A stretch of DNA of 64,000 nt from Terracoccus sp. 273MFTsu3.1 (GCF_000383675.1 NZ_KB911823.1:125095-189094), one strand, 5' to 3'. Numbered from the stretch's first letter, positions 8,894 through 17,707 are shown. Numbers and translations: made by a program. Notes: generated by a model from the letters alone, not told the origin.

Positions 8894-9739
8894 ATGACAG
8901 CGCTGTCCCTCATCGACGTCGGGTCGCTCACCGCGGATCTCGACGAGTCGGCGGCCCGCTACGCGGCCGCTCCTCCCTACCCGCACATCGTCCTCGACGA
9001 CGTGCTCACCCCCGCGGCGTTCGCCGCCGCGGTGGAGGAGTTCCCGGGGATCGACGACCCCTTCTGGAAGGGCTACCTGCACGTCAACGAGACGAAGTAC
9101 TCCAACACCCTGCCCGACACCTGGGGCTCGACCCTGACGGCGGTCGCCAAGGAGTTCGTGTCGCCGGAGTTCGTCGCCTACCTCGAGCGCCTCACCGGCA
9201 TCGAGGGGCTCATCCCCGACTGGTCGATGGACGGCGGTGGGCTCCACCAGACGTTGCGCGGGGGTCACCTCAACATCCACGCGGACTTCTCGACGCACCA
9301 CACGCACGAGAATTGGGCACGGCGCGTCAACATCCTGCTCTACCTCAACGACGAGTGGCAGGAGGAGTGGGGTGGCCAGCTCGAGCTCTGGGACCGCGAC
9401 ATGACGGCGGTCCAGGGCACGGTCACGCCCAAGGGCAACCGGATGTTCGTCTTCACGACGTCGCACGACAGCTTCCACGGCCACCCGGACCCGCTGCTGT
9501 GCCCCGAGGACGTGGCGCGACGGTCGATGGCGCTCTACTACTTCACCCAGGAGGAGCAGACCGTTCGGCGGGCCACGAACTACCGGGCGCGCCCCGACGA
9601 CGGTGCCAAGAGGGTCGCGATCTGGGCCGACAAGAAGGCCGTCGACCTCTTCGACCGGGCCAAGCGCCGGCTCGGCGTCACGGACGAGACGGCCCAGCGC
9701 TGGCTGGTCCGCGTCGACCGGCTCCGTCGCAAGGGCTGA
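8894..9739 (+). CDS. 2OG-Fe(II) oxygenase
   Basis: A 281-residue protein with the double-stranded beta-helix iron site: H-x-D in GHLNIHADF (about residue 130) and the distal His in SHDSFHGHP (about 195), followed by a conserved basic residue for 2-oxoglutarate. This matches prolyl-4-hydroxylase-like oxygenases, some of which act in glycan or antibiotic assembly. It is divergent from the GT2-methyltransferase gene and probably shares its promoter region. The substrate is unknown; a sugar or lipid intermediate is an inference from position. Confidence 0.75.
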   Translation: MTALSLIDVGSLTADLDESAARYAAAPPYPHIVLDDVLTPAAFAAAVEEFPGIDDPFWKGYLHVNETKYSNTLPDTWGSTLTAVAKEFVSPEFVAYLERLTGIEGLIPDWSMDGGGLHQTLRGGHLNIHADFSTHHTHENWARRVNILLYLNDEWQEEWGGQLELWDRDMTAVQGTVTPKGNRMFVFTTSHDSFHGHPDPLLCPEDVARRSMALYYFTQEEQTVRRATNYRARPDDGAKRVAIWADKKAVDLFDRAKRRLGVTDETAQRWLVRVDRLRRKG

Positions 9740-9775
9740 CCGGTCCGACGTCGACGCCGTCGAGGGGGACGCGAG

Positions 9776-10999
9776 CTAGCTGCGCGCGGCGTCGGTCGGT
9801 GCCGTCGTCTCGGGGGTCCCGGGCTCTGCGGGCGAGGGGGTGTCCGAGGAGGGCGCCGCCGTCGTGGCGGGCCCGGCAGCGGGGCGGCGGTCCCACCTGG
9901 GGTGCGCGAGCCACGTCTGGAGCGGGCGCTCGACGAGCCGCTGCGCCACGACGACGAAGGCGGCCGTGATGGCGAGGGCGACGACCGTTCGCGCGGGCCA
10001 CGACCACGACGTCGTGTGACGGGTCACTGCCCAGAAGATCGGGTAGTGCCACACGAAGATCGCCATGGACGCGTTGCCGAGGACGACGAAGGGGCGCCAG
10101 GACAGCGCGCCGCTGAGTCGGGTCGGCGCGGCGAGCGTCACGGCCGAGACGACGAAGGCGACCGCGGCGAGGTTGATGAGCACGCCCTGCCAGCGGAAGT
10201 ACGTCTCGTCGTGGCCGGTCGTCAGCATCAGGGCGACGAGGCCGAGCAGTGCCACGGGCATGAGGACGGCGGCGAAGCGACGGACCCTCTGCCGGATCCA
10301 CGGCATCGCCACCGCGGCCAGGGCGCCCCAGAGCATCCCGTCCATGCGTGTCGTGGTGCGCAGCAGCGCGCTGTAGAGGCCCTCCGCGTCGACGACCCAG
10401 GAGCGCCACAGCGTCACGGCGACGAGGGTGACGGCGATCAGCGTGAGCAGCGCGACGCGCCGTCGACCGAGCAGCTTGACGACGATGATGAGCAGCACCG
10501 TCACCTGCAGGTAGACGCAGACGTACCAGAGGTGCCCGAGGTCGGGGCGGGCCAGCAGGGGGCTGTCGCGCAGGAACCAGTTCCACGTGTAGGTGACGAT
10601 GCGGACCGCTGACTGGCGCAGGTTGGAGCGGTCGTAGAGGTCGGTGTCGTCGAGCGTGTGGACGATGAGGACGGCGGCCACGAGGGCGTAGACGTGGGCG
10701 CTGACCCGCGCCCAGCGCCGCACCGTCGCGGTGCGCGCCCGCAACCGGCCCGTGTGCTCGACCTCCCCGAGGAGCGAGCGGGTCAGCAGGTAGCCGCCGA
10801 CGACGAAGAAGATCGTGACCGCGAGGTTGCCCGCGCGGAAGAGCCCGACGACCGGGGAGGCCTCGATGCCGGTGGTCGGCCAGAGCGCCCACCCGTGCGA
10901 GAGCACCACGAGGAGGATGGCGATGCCGCGCACCCCGTCGAGCGGCGCGAGCCGTCGCGGTGCCGACGACACCGGGCCGTCCTTCATCTCGGCGTTCAT
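9776..10999 (-). CDS. Acyltransferase-3 family membrane protein (paralogue 1)
   Basis: A 407-residue membrane protein with about ten helices and the family signatures LDGVRGIAILLVVLSHGW at the N-terminus, FFVVGGYLLTRSLL, LGHLWYVCVYLQ and TRMDGMLWGA. Acyltransferase-3 enzymes (OafA type) transfer acetyl or other acyl groups onto surface sugars. ATG 10999 follows TACAGT by 7 nt, supporting that start over one further upstream. The last 40 residues are a Pro/Thr/Ala-rich tail. It is one of three related genes within 8 kb; it converges with the oxygenase gene 36 bp away. Confidence 0.85.
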   Translation of the reverse strand: MNAEMKDGPVSSAPRRLAPLDGVRGIAILLVVLSHGWALWPTTGIEASPVVGLFRAGNLAVTIFFVVGGYLLTRSLLGEVEHTGRLRARTATVRRWARVSAHVYALVAAVLIVHTLDDTDLYDRSNLRQSAVRIVTYTWNWFLRDSPLLARPDLGHLWYVCVYLQVTVLLIIVVKLLGRRRVALLTLIAVTLVAVTLWRSWVVDAEGLYSALLRTTTRMDGMLWGALAAVAMPWIRQRVRRFAAVLMPVALLGLVALMLTTGHDETYFRWQGVLINLAAVAFVVSAVTLAAPTRLSGALSWRPFVVLGNASMAIFVWHYPIFWAVTRHTTSWSWPARTVVALAITAAFVVVAQRLVERPLQTWLAHPRWDRRPAAGPATTAAPSSDTPSPAEPGTPETTAPTDAARS

Positions 11000-11006
11000 G
11001 GCCCGC

Positions 11007-11012
11007 ACTGTA
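11007..11012 (-). promoter_or_regulatory. -10-like hexamer, leaderless start of acyltransferase gene
   Basis: TACAGT on the minus strand, then 7 nt, then ATG (10999); no ribosome site is visible between them. Confidence 0.45.
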
Positions 11013-11215
11013 GTGACATCCGGGCGGCGGGGGCACCATGACCGCTCGGTTCGGGCTGCCACGTCACACGCCCGGGGCAGGGTTGCCGAAACGTTGCACG
11101 AACTGGCGCGTCGAGCACGGGGCGCCGCGGGGTACTCGCTGGTAGGGTTTCGCCGAACTGAAGCCGGACGAAGCCCGAACCTGGGTCAGACGGCCGTCGA
11201 CGAAGGGGTCGCTCG

Positions 11216-12133
11216 GTGCGCAAGGTCTTGAGCATCATCCTGCTCTTCCTGGGGTCCTTCCTGCTGGTCGGGGGGCTCATCGCCCGGTTCTGGGTGCCGG
11301 GCCAGGTCGAGAAGACTCCTCTCAACGTCAACTCCGTGACGCGGCTGTCCGGCGACGCCCAGCTCTTCGACGGGACGGCGCTGCAGGCGACGCCCGTCAA
11401 GGCGACGAGCGTCACGCACTCCGACACCTCGAAGTCGGACGGCTCCGTCGTCGTCATGCAGAGCTCGTCGTGCCTCGTGAAGGACCCCGACGGCACCGCG
11501 CCCGACTGCGTCTCGGCCGACGACCCGGACAAGCGGCTCGTGTCCGCAGGCACCGACGTCTTCGCCACCGACCGGGTCACGGCGCTCGCGGTCAACGACT
11601 CGAAGTACCTTCCCGCCGACGCCAAGAAGCACGAGGGGCTCATCAACAAGTTCCCGTTCCACCCGGAGAAGGCCGACTACAAGTTCTGGGACGGCCTGAC
11701 GAGTCGCGCGGTCCCGGCGACCTTCCAGGGCGAGGAGGACCTCGACGGCGTCAGCACGCACAAGTACGTCGTCCGCATCGTCGACGGCGACATCACGATC
11801 GGTGAGGACGCCGGGAAGTACTCCACGGAGAAGACGATGTGGGTCGACTCCGTCACCGGCTCGATCCTCAAGCAGACCGAGCACCAGACCCGCAGCATGG
11901 CCGCCTCGGGCCAGACCGTGCTCGACCTCACGTTCGGCTTCACGCCCGAGACCGTCGCGAAGAACGTCGAGGACGCGAAGGCCAACGCGAGCAAGCTCAC
12001 CCTGCTCACCTCGACCGTCCCGCTCGTCGGCCTCGTCGGCGGCGTCCTCGCCCTCTTCGGCGGCTTCGTCCTGCGCCAGAGCGAGGCCCGGACCGGGGAC
12101 GCCTCGCGCCACCGCGTGCCCGCGAACGCCTGA
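11216..12133 (+). CDS. PorA-family / DUF3068 membrane-anchored protein
   Basis: A 305-residue protein with an N-terminal helix (SIILLFLGSFLLVGGLIA), a large extracytoplasmic domain with two Cys (about 83 and 99) and a C-terminal helix near 265-290 followed by a short basic tail. This two-anchor layout with a DLTFGFTPETVAKNV segment before the last helix is typical of DUF3068 proteins. The GTG start lies about 70 nt after a TAGGGT hexamer (11143-11148). The biochemical role of the family is not known to me; the surroundings suggest the cell envelope. Confidence 0.75.
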   Translation: MRKVLSIILLFLGSFLLVGGLIARFWVPGQVEKTPLNVNSVTRLSGDAQLFDGTALQATPVKATSVTHSDTSKSDGSVVVMQSSSCLVKDPDGTAPDCVSADDPDKRLVSAGTDVFATDRVTALAVNDSKYLPADAKKHEGLINKFPFHPEKADYKFWDGLTSRAVPATFQGEEDLDGVSTHKYVVRIVDGDITIGEDAGKYSTEKTMWVDSVTGSILKQTEHQTRSMAASGQTVLDLTFGFTPETVAKNVEDAKANASKLTLLTSTVPLVGLVGGVLALFGGFVLRQSEARTGDASRHRVPANA

Positions 12134-12154
12134 CGCTCCGCTCGCCCCGACCGT

Positions 12155-12183
12155 CGTCCCGTCGCCGTCTCGGCGTCGGGACG
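12155..12183. terminator. Bidirectional hairpin between convergent genes
   Basis: CGTCCCGTCGCCG pairs with CGGCGTCGGGACG across a TCT loop with one mismatch. It lies between the converging DUF3068 and methyltransferase genes; there is no U-tract. Confidence 0.6.
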
Positions 12184-12242
12184 CCGTCGTCCGGGGTCGG
12201 CGCGCGCGGCCCGGGTCACCCGGGTCGCCCGGCACGATCCCC

Positions 12243-13064
12243 TCAGCCCGGCTTGCGGCAGCTGAAGATCGCCGTACCCGGGATGACCCGTCCACGCAGG
12301 GGAGACCAGCCGCCCCACGGCTCCTCGTGCCCCGCGGGCCACTCGGGCTCGACGAGGTCGACGAGGACGAGCCCGGCCGCCGAGATCTCCCGCACCCGGT
12401 CGCCCACCGTGCGGTGGTGCTCGACGTAGGTCGCGCGGCCCCGGTCGTCCTGCTCGACGTAGGGCGTGCGGTCGAAGTAGGAGTGGCGTGCCGTCAGCCC
12501 GGCTGGACCCGGGTCGTCGGGAAACGCCCACCGCACGGGATGGGTCGTCGAGAAGACGAAGCGTCCACCGGGTCGCAGCACGCGGGCCGCCTCCGCCATG
12601 ACGACGGCGGAGTCCGCGACGAACGGCACGACGCCGTATGCCGTGAAGACGGCGTCGAAGGACGCGTCGGCGAAGGGCAGGGCGCGCCCGTCGCACTGGG
12701 CGAAGGGCACGCGGGAGGCCGCCTCGGGGCTGTCGCCGAGCGCCGCGTTGACCGCCACGCCGGTCGCGACCATGCCGGCCGACAGGTCGGTGGCCACGAC
12801 GGTCGCGCCGTGGGCCGCGAGCCAGCGGGAGCACTGGCCCGAGCCGGCGCCGATCTCGAGCACCACCTGGCCGGCCGGGTCGCCGAGCAGCTGCGCATCC
12901 TCCTCGCGCAGCCGCTCCGGTCCCCAGACGAAGTCCGTGTCGCCGAGGAACGACCCGTGCTCGACGTAGTACGACGCAGCCTCGCGGTCCCACCACGTGC
13001 GGTTCGCGGCGGCCGTCTCGTCCGGGGGAGCGGGACGACGGGTGGCCTCGGTGGGCGTGCTCAC
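12243..13064 (-). CDS. Class I SAM-dependent methyltransferase
   Basis: A 273-residue protein with motif I VVLEIGAGSGQCSRWL (about 67-82), VVATDLSAGM (about 92), the acidic FDAVFTAYGVV (about 137) and a C-terminal strand region WSPLRGRVIPGTAIFSCRKPG. The GTG start at 13064 has an AAGAGAG ribosome site; the frame remains open 31 codons further upstream without one. A GGCATAC heptamer abuts the start. It is divergent from rpsA, and a methyltransferase of this type next to rpsA is a familiar actinobacterial arrangement. The substrate is unknown. Confidence 0.75.
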   Translation of the reverse strand: MSTPTEATRRPAPPDETAAANRTWWDREAASYYVEHGSFLGDTDFVWGPERLREEDAQLLGDPAGQVVLEIGAGSGQCSRWLAAHGATVVATDLSAGMVATGVAVNAALGDSPEAASRVPFAQCDGRALPFADASFDAVFTAYGVVPFVADSAVVMAEAARVLRPGGRFVFSTTHPVRWAFPDDPGPAGLTARHSYFDRTPYVEQDDRGRATYVEHHRTVGDRVREISAAGLVLVDLVEPEWPAGHEEPWGGWSPLRGRVIPGTAIFSCRKPG

Positions 13065-13081
13065 GGCATACGTGCTCTCTT

Positions 13082-13111
13082 TTGACCGGCTGGTGACAGC
13101 GCGGATAGGAT
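13082..13111 (+). promoter_or_regulatory. rpsA promoter (TTGACC-18-TAGGAT)
   Basis: A -35 TTGACC and a -10 TAGGAT separated by 18 nt are the best vegetative promoter in this part of the window. They predict a transcript start near 13118 and a leader of about 120 nt before rpsA. Confidence 0.7.
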
Positions 13112-13149
13112 TGCCGAGCACATCCGTGTGCGCACGATCAATGTTGCAC

Positions 13150-13220
13150 CTGTCCACAAGGCATCGAGGCGCAGGCCGTCAGGTCCGCCGCCGCGAGGTC
13201 CCCAATCTAACTGTCCACAA
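13150..13220 (+). repeat. Two direct copies of CTGTCCACAA in the rpsA leader
   Basis: CTGTCCACAA occurs at 13150-13159 and 13211-13220. Each contains TGTCCACA, one base short of the actinobacterial DnaA box TTGTCCACA. In RNA they could instead be part of a leader structure. Confidence 0.5.
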
Positions 13221-13236
13221 TCGGAGTTCCTACTAC

Positions 13237-14748
13237 ATGACTGCCAACACGGTCGAGAAGACCGCGCCTGAGATCGCCATCAACGACATCGGCTCTCAGG
13301 AAGACATCCTTGCGGCGATCGACGCCACCATCAAGGACTTCAACGACGGCGACATCGTCGAGGGTCGCATCGTCAAGGTCGACCGGGACGAGGTCCTGCT
13401 CGACATCGGCTACAAGACCGAGGGCGTCATCCCCTCGCGCGAGCTGTCCATCAAGCACGACGTCGACCCGGGCGAGATCGTCAAGGTCGGTGACGAGGTC
13501 GAGGCCCTCGTCCTCCAGAAGGAGGACAAGGAAGGCCGTCTGATCCTGTCCAAGAAGCGTGCGCAGTACGAGCGCGCCTGGGGCACGATCGAGAAGGTCA
13601 AGGAAGAGGACGGCGTCGTCACCGGCACCGTCATCGAGGTCGTCAAGGGTGGTCTCATCCTCGACATCGGCCTCCGCGGCTTCCTGCCCGCCTCGCTCGT
13701 GGAGATGCGTCGTGTCCGCGACCTCCAGCCGTACGTCGGCAAGGAGATCGAGGCCAAGATCATCGAGCTCGACAAGAACCGCAACAACGTGGTCCTGTCG
13801 CGCCGTGCCTGGCTCGAGCAGACGCAGTCCGAGGTGCGCACGACGTTCCTCAAGGAGCTCCAGAAGGGCCAGGTCCGTTCGGGCGTCGTGTCCTCCATCG
13901 TCAACTTCGGTGCGTTCGTGGACCTCGGCGGCGTCGACGGTCTTGTGCACGTCTCCGAGCTGTCGTGGAAGCACATCGACCACCCGTCCGAGGTCGTCGA
14001 GGTCGGCACCGAGGTCACCGTCGAGGTGCTCGACGTCGACATGGACCGTGAGCGTGTCTCCCTGTCGCTGAAGGCGACGCAGGAGGACCCGTGGCAGCAC
14101 TTCGCGCGCACGCACGCCATCGGCCAGGTCGTCCCCGGCAAGGTCACCAAGCTCGTCCCGTTCGGTGCGTTCGTTCGCGTCGAGGACGGCATCGAGGGCC
14201 TCGTCCACATCTCCGAGCTGGCCGAGCGCCACGTGGAGCTGCCGGAGCAGGTCGTCAACGTCGGCGACGAGATCTTCGTCAAGGTCATCGACATCGACCT
14301 CGAGCGTCGTCGCATCTCCCTGTCGCTCAAGCAGGCCAACGACCAGGCCGTCGCGGCGTCGGAGTTCGACCCGACCCTCTACGGCATGGCCGCCGAGTAC
14401 GACGAGCAGGGCAACTACAAGTACCCCGAGGGCTTCGACCCGGAGACGAACGAGTGGCTCGAGGGCTTCGACGCCCAGCGCGAGAAGTGGGAGCGTCAGT
14501 ACGCCGACGCCCACGCTCGCTGGGAGGCCCACAAGGCCCAGGTCGACGCCGCGACGAAGGCCGACGCCGAGGCTGCGGCCAACGCCGGCTCCGCGACGTC
14601 GTACTCGTCCGCGACCGGTGACGTGGCCGAGGCCGACGACGCCGACCGTGGCGAGCGCGCCCCGCGCAACGCCCCGGCCCCGGCCGAGGGCACGCTGGCT
14701 TCGGACGAGGCGCTCGCTGCGCTTCGCGAGAAGCTGACGGGCAACTGA
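13237..14748 (+). CDS. rpsA: 30S ribosomal protein S1
   Basis: A 503-residue protein with four S1 RNA-binding domains at about 38-107, 125-190, 210-280 and 295-365, the last two with the strong S1 signatures FGAFVDLGGVDGLVHVSEL and FGAFVRVEDGIEGLVHISEL. It helps mRNA bind the 30S subunit. The C-terminal tail (about 385-503) is acidic and Ala-rich, usual for actinobacteria. The start is ATG 13237, with GGAG ten bases upstream; the frame is open further 5' but only through leader sequence. Codon use is strongly biased to the preferred set, as expected for high expression. Confidence 0.97.
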   Translation: MTANTVEKTAPEIAINDIGSQEDILAAIDATIKDFNDGDIVEGRIVKVDRDEVLLDIGYKTEGVIPSRELSIKHDVDPGEIVKVGDEVEALVLQKEDKEGRLILSKKRAQYERAWGTIEKVKEEDGVVTGTVIEVVKGGLILDIGLRGFLPASLVEMRRVRDLQPYVGKEIEAKIIELDKNRNNVVLSRRAWLEQTQSEVRTTFLKELQKGQVRSGVVSSIVNFGAFVDLGGVDGLVHVSELSWKHIDHPSEVVEVGTEVTVEVLDVDMDRERVSLSLKATQEDPWQHFARTHAIGQVVPGKVTKLVPFGAFVRVEDGIEGLVHISELAERHVELPEQVVNVGDEIFVKVIDIDLERRRISLSLKQANDQAVAASEFDPTLYGMAAEYDEQGNYKYPEGFDPETNEWLEGFDAQREKWERQYADAHARWEAHKAQVDAATKADAEAAANAGSATSYSSATGDVAEADDADRGERAPRNAPAPAEGTLASDEALAALREKLTGN

Positions 14749-14769
14749 CGCCAGTCACGCGCAACACCC

Positions 14770-14802
14770 GAGAGCCCCGGACCGACACGGTCCGGGGCTC
14801 TC
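14770..14802. terminator. rpsA terminator hairpin
   Basis: A perfect 14-bp stem (GAGAGCCCCGGACC with its complement) closes a 5-nt loop 21 bp after rpsA. It also lies 14 bp beyond the end of the convergent acyltransferase gene, so it can serve both. Confidence 0.85.
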
Positions 14803-14815
14803 GTGCGTCGCGGCC

Positions 14816-16189
14816 TCAGTCCCGGACGGGTCCGTCGTAGTCGAAGTCCTCGAACCCGTCGTCCCAGTCGTCGCGCTCCTGGACCGTTGCGACCCGGGCG
14901 ACGGGAGCGAGCGACGCGCCCTGCGCGACGGCAGCGGCCGTAGCGACCGTGGCGACCGGCTCGGTCGCTGGACCGCGCCGGACGGCCGGCTGGGTGGCCG
15001 CCTGCGTCGAGGCGGTCGACCCGCTCGGCCCCACGACGGGCGGGGTGACGGGGCGGGCCGTCCCGACGTGCCGGACCATGAGCGTCACCGGTCGCGCGAC
15101 GAACCGCTCGACAAGGAGGACGACGCCCGCGAGGGCAGCCACGGCGACGGCCGTTCGCGCCGCAGGGGGCCAGTCGGGCGTGTGGCGCATCGTCAGCTCG
15201 AAGATCGGGACGTGCCACACGAAGATGCTGAGCGACGCCGCCCCGAGCCAGGCGAGCCGGGGCTCCGAGAGGGCGCGGACGGCATACGCCCTCGGGTCGA
15301 GCGGCGCCGCGCACCCGAGGACCAGCAGGGCGCACGCGGCCGTGAGCACGATGCCCTGCACCTTGAAGTACGCGCCGATGTCGTAGAAGGCGCACGAGAC
15401 GACGACGCCCACGACGACGAGGAGCGCGCCACCGACGAGCGGCGCCGACTGGCGCCGGAGGCCGTCGCGGAGGCGGTCGGGCAGCAGGTCGACGAGCAAC
15501 GCCGCCAACGCGCCGTAGAGCAGGCCGTCCATGCGGGTGCTGGTCATGAGCGAGGCGGCGAACCAGCCCTGCGTGTCGTAGACGTACCACCGCCAGGCGG
15601 TCACGACGGGGATGGCCGCGGCGAGCAGCGCCGCGAGCACCCGCCGGTGTCGCGACAGGAGCAGGACGAGGACGAGCAGGACGACGTAGAACTGCAGCTC
15701 GATGCTGAGGTAGTAGAGCGGTCCGAGGTCGCTCCGTGCGTCGAGCGCATGCGTGCGGACGTAGACGTTCCACCAGTACGTCGCCACCGCGAACAGGGAG
15801 CTGTTCGTGGCCGACCGGGAGTTCGGGTCGGTCGGGTCGATTTCGGCGACGACGGCCACGACCGCGAGCAGGAGGTAGACCTGCAGGCTGATCCTCACGA
15901 GCCGGCGCGTGAACGACACGATCGGGCCACGGAGGCCGTCCCGGGACCGGGCCGCGAGCATGCCCCGGGTCACGAGGAACCCACCGACGACGAGGAAGAT
16001 CGTCACCCCGATGCTGCCGGCGGCGAACAGCCCGGCGACGGGGCCGAGGTCGGGACGCAGCTGCTCCGGCCACACCTTGCCGAGGTGCGACAGGACGACG
16101 AGGACGATGGCGATGCCGCGGAAGCCGTCGAGCACGGCCAGGCGCGAGCCCCCGGGGTGCTGCTGCGGTGCAGGCGGACGGGTGCTCAT
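14816..16189 (-). CDS. Acyltransferase-3 family membrane protein with acidic tail (paralogue 2)
   Basis: A 457-residue protein whose first 350 residues are an acyltransferase-3 membrane domain: LDGFRGIAIVLVVLSHLG, LVVGGFLVTRGML, LGPLYYLSIELQFY, TRMDGLLYGA. The remaining 100 residues are an Ala/Thr/Pro/Val-rich linker ending in a strongly acidic, aromatic stretch (DDWDDGFEDFDYDG), absent from the other two paralogues. The start ATG 16189 overlaps the upstream paralogue's stop (ATGA). It probably O-acylates a surface sugar; the tail could bind a partner protein. Confidence 0.82.
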   Translation of the reverse strand: MSTRPPAPQQHPGGSRLAVLDGFRGIAIVLVVLSHLGKVWPEQLRPDLGPVAGLFAAGSIGVTIFLVVGGFLVTRGMLAARSRDGLRGPIVSFTRRLVRISLQVYLLLAVVAVVAEIDPTDPNSRSATNSSLFAVATYWWNVYVRTHALDARSDLGPLYYLSIELQFYVVLLVLVLLLSRHRRVLAALLAAAIPVVTAWRWYVYDTQGWFAASLMTSTRMDGLLYGALAALLVDLLPDRLRDGLRRQSAPLVGGALLVVVGVVVSCAFYDIGAYFKVQGIVLTAACALLVLGCAAPLDPRAYAVRALSEPRLAWLGAASLSIFVWHVPIFELTMRHTPDWPPAARTAVAVAALAGVVLLVERFVARPVTLMVRHVGTARPVTPPVVGPSGSTASTQAATQPAVRRGPATEPVATVATAAAVAQGASLAPVARVATVQERDDWDDGFEDFDYDGPVRD

Positions 16190-17412
16190 GGCTCGACCAC
16201 CGGGGCCGACGGTGAGGTCAGGCGTGCCGTTGCCGCTACGGGTGGCGCCCCGGGGGCGGCCTCGAGGGGGCGGGGGAGGAGGTGGGTGGCCAGCCAGCGC
16301 CGCGTCGGCTCCTCGATGAACCGGTGGGAGGAGGCCACGACGAGCCCGAGCAGGGTGACGGCCACGACCGTCCGGGTCGGCCACTGCCACGTGGTCGTGT
16401 GCCGTGCGACGATGGCGAACACCGGGAGGTGCCAGACGAAGATCGCCAGCGACGCCCGGCCCAGGTAGCCGAGGGGTCGGCTGGAGAGCGCGCGCGAGGT
16501 GACGGTGGGGGCGGGATCGAGGAAGACCGTCGCCACGAGCACGCCGCCGACGAGCGTGAAGACGACGCCCCACTCGTGCAGGTACTGGAAGGGCGGGAGC
16601 TCCTGGAGGATCCCGACGAGGACGACGAGTGCGACGGCGCTGGCGGTCATCGCCCGGCCGGCCAGATGGCGGAGCGGTACGAGCCACGGCAGGGCCACGG
16701 CGACGAGGACGCCGAGGACGAGTCCGTCCGAGCGGGTCGTGGTGGAGCTGTGCGCGACGACCCAGCCGTCGGTGGCGAACACGTGGTAGCGCCACACGGT
16801 GACGGCCACGAAGAGGGCGCCGAGCAGCCCCGCCAGGGCGCGTCGCCGGCCTCCGAGCAGCACCACGAGGAGGGGGAGCACGAGGTAGCACTGCTGTTGG
16901 ACGCTGAGGTACCACAGGTGGAAGAAGTCAGGCCGAGCCTCGAGGGCGTGCTGCTCGGTGTAGGAGTTCCACGTGAAGGTGAGGACGTTGAGCACCGACT
17001 GGTGCGTCGTCCGGTCGCTCGTCGGGTCGGTGGGGTCGAGTCGGTGCAGCGCCAGGATCACGACCGCGAAGGGGATGAGCTGCACGCCGAGGCGGACGAC
17101 GCGTCGGGCGTAGAAGCGCACGGGGTCGATGACCCCGCGATCGTGCTCGCGCAGCAGACCCCGGGTGACGATCACGGCGCCGATGACGAAGAGCAGCGAC
17201 ACCGCGCCGCCGCCGAAGAAGCCTCCGACGACGGGAACGGGCAGCACGAGGTCGGTCGGCCACAGGTTGCCGTTTGCGTGACCGAGCACCACGAGCACGA
17301 TGACGACACCGCGCAGTCCGTCGAGCGCGGCGATGCGGCGAGTGGCCCCGGTGCCGACAGGTGTCGGTGGGCTCGTGGCGGGCGCGTCCGTGCGACCTGG
17401 TCCGGCAGTCAC
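16186..17412 (-). CDS. Acyltransferase-3 family membrane protein (paralogue 3)
   Basis: A 408-residue acyltransferase-3 protein with LDGLRGVVIVLVVLGHA, VIGAVIVTRGLL, FFHLWYLSVQQQCY and TRSDGLVLGV. The start is GTG 17412: TAGTCT sits 7 nt before it and no ribosome site is visible, matching the leaderless pattern; the frame is open another 45 codons upstream without support. It is translationally coupled to paralogue 2, so the two probably form one operon modifying the same or related glycans. Confidence 0.82.
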   Translation of the reverse strand: MTAGPGRTDAPATSPPTPVGTGATRRIAALDGLRGVVIVLVVLGHANGNLWPTDLVLPVPVVGGFFGGGAVSLLFVIGAVIVTRGLLREHDRGVIDPVRFYARRVVRLGVQLIPFAVVILALHRLDPTDPTSDRTTHQSVLNVLTFTWNSYTEQHALEARPDFFHLWYLSVQQQCYLVLPLLVVLLGGRRRALAGLLGALFVAVTVWRYHVFATDGWVVAHSSTTTRSDGLVLGVLVAVALPWLVPLRHLAGRAMTASAVALVVLVGILQELPPFQYLHEWGVVFTLVGGVLVATVFLDPAPTVTSRALSSRPLGYLGRASLAIFVWHLPVFAIVARHTTTWQWPTRTVVAVTLLGLVVASSHRFIEEPTRRWLATHLLPRPLEAAPGAPPVAATARLTSPSAPVVEP

Positions 17413-17419
17413 GCGCGTG

Positions 17420-17425
17420 AGACTA
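17420..17425 (-). promoter_or_regulatory. -10-like hexamer of the acyltransferase pair
   Basis: TAGTCT on the minus strand precedes GTG 17412 by 7 nt, supporting a leaderless two-gene transcript running toward rpsA. Confidence 0.45.
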
Positions 17426-17669
17426 CCCGGTGGTAGCCGGAGGCGGCGCGGGTCGGTGACGCTCCGAGGCGACCCGGGGGAGGGGGAAGGCGGGCCGGCT
17501 GTCTCAGGATGCATGAAAGGCGATGACGCATTTCCGACTGATTGCATAGGAATTAGGGAAGGTGGCGACGTGACGTTGCCGCCGAAAAGGCTTGAGAGGC
17601 AAAGGAACTCGCGCCCTGGCGTCGCTCGGTGAGGGTGCCTCGCCCGAGTGGAAATGCCCGATTCGGCGA
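17426..17669. other. Intergenic stretch with lower G+C, no gene recognised
   Basis: Part of a 441-bp gap between the divergent acyltransferase gene and the leader peptide. The part around 17510-17620 is clearly poorer in G+C than its surroundings. I see no convincing coding frame, repeat or hairpin; it may hold regulatory sites for the operon that begins at 17670. Confidence 0.4.
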
Positions 17670-17699
17670 TTGACGGGGCGTCGGCGGGCTTCGTAGTGT
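17670..17699 (+). promoter_or_regulatory. Promoter of the SAM-IV operon (TTGACG-18-TAGTGT)
   Basis: TTGACG at 17670-17675 and TAGTGT at 17694-17699 are 18 nt apart. The predicted transcript start (near 17706) falls right at the 5' edge of the riboswitch, so the two predictions support each other. Confidence 0.7.
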
Positions 17700-17707
17700 C
17701 GTCGACA

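Noticed and set aside
13064-13157. Longer N-terminus for the methyltransferase next to rpsA (start at 13157)
   Set aside because: It would add 31 residues before the domain without a ribosome site and overlap the rpsA promoter; GTG 13064 has better support.
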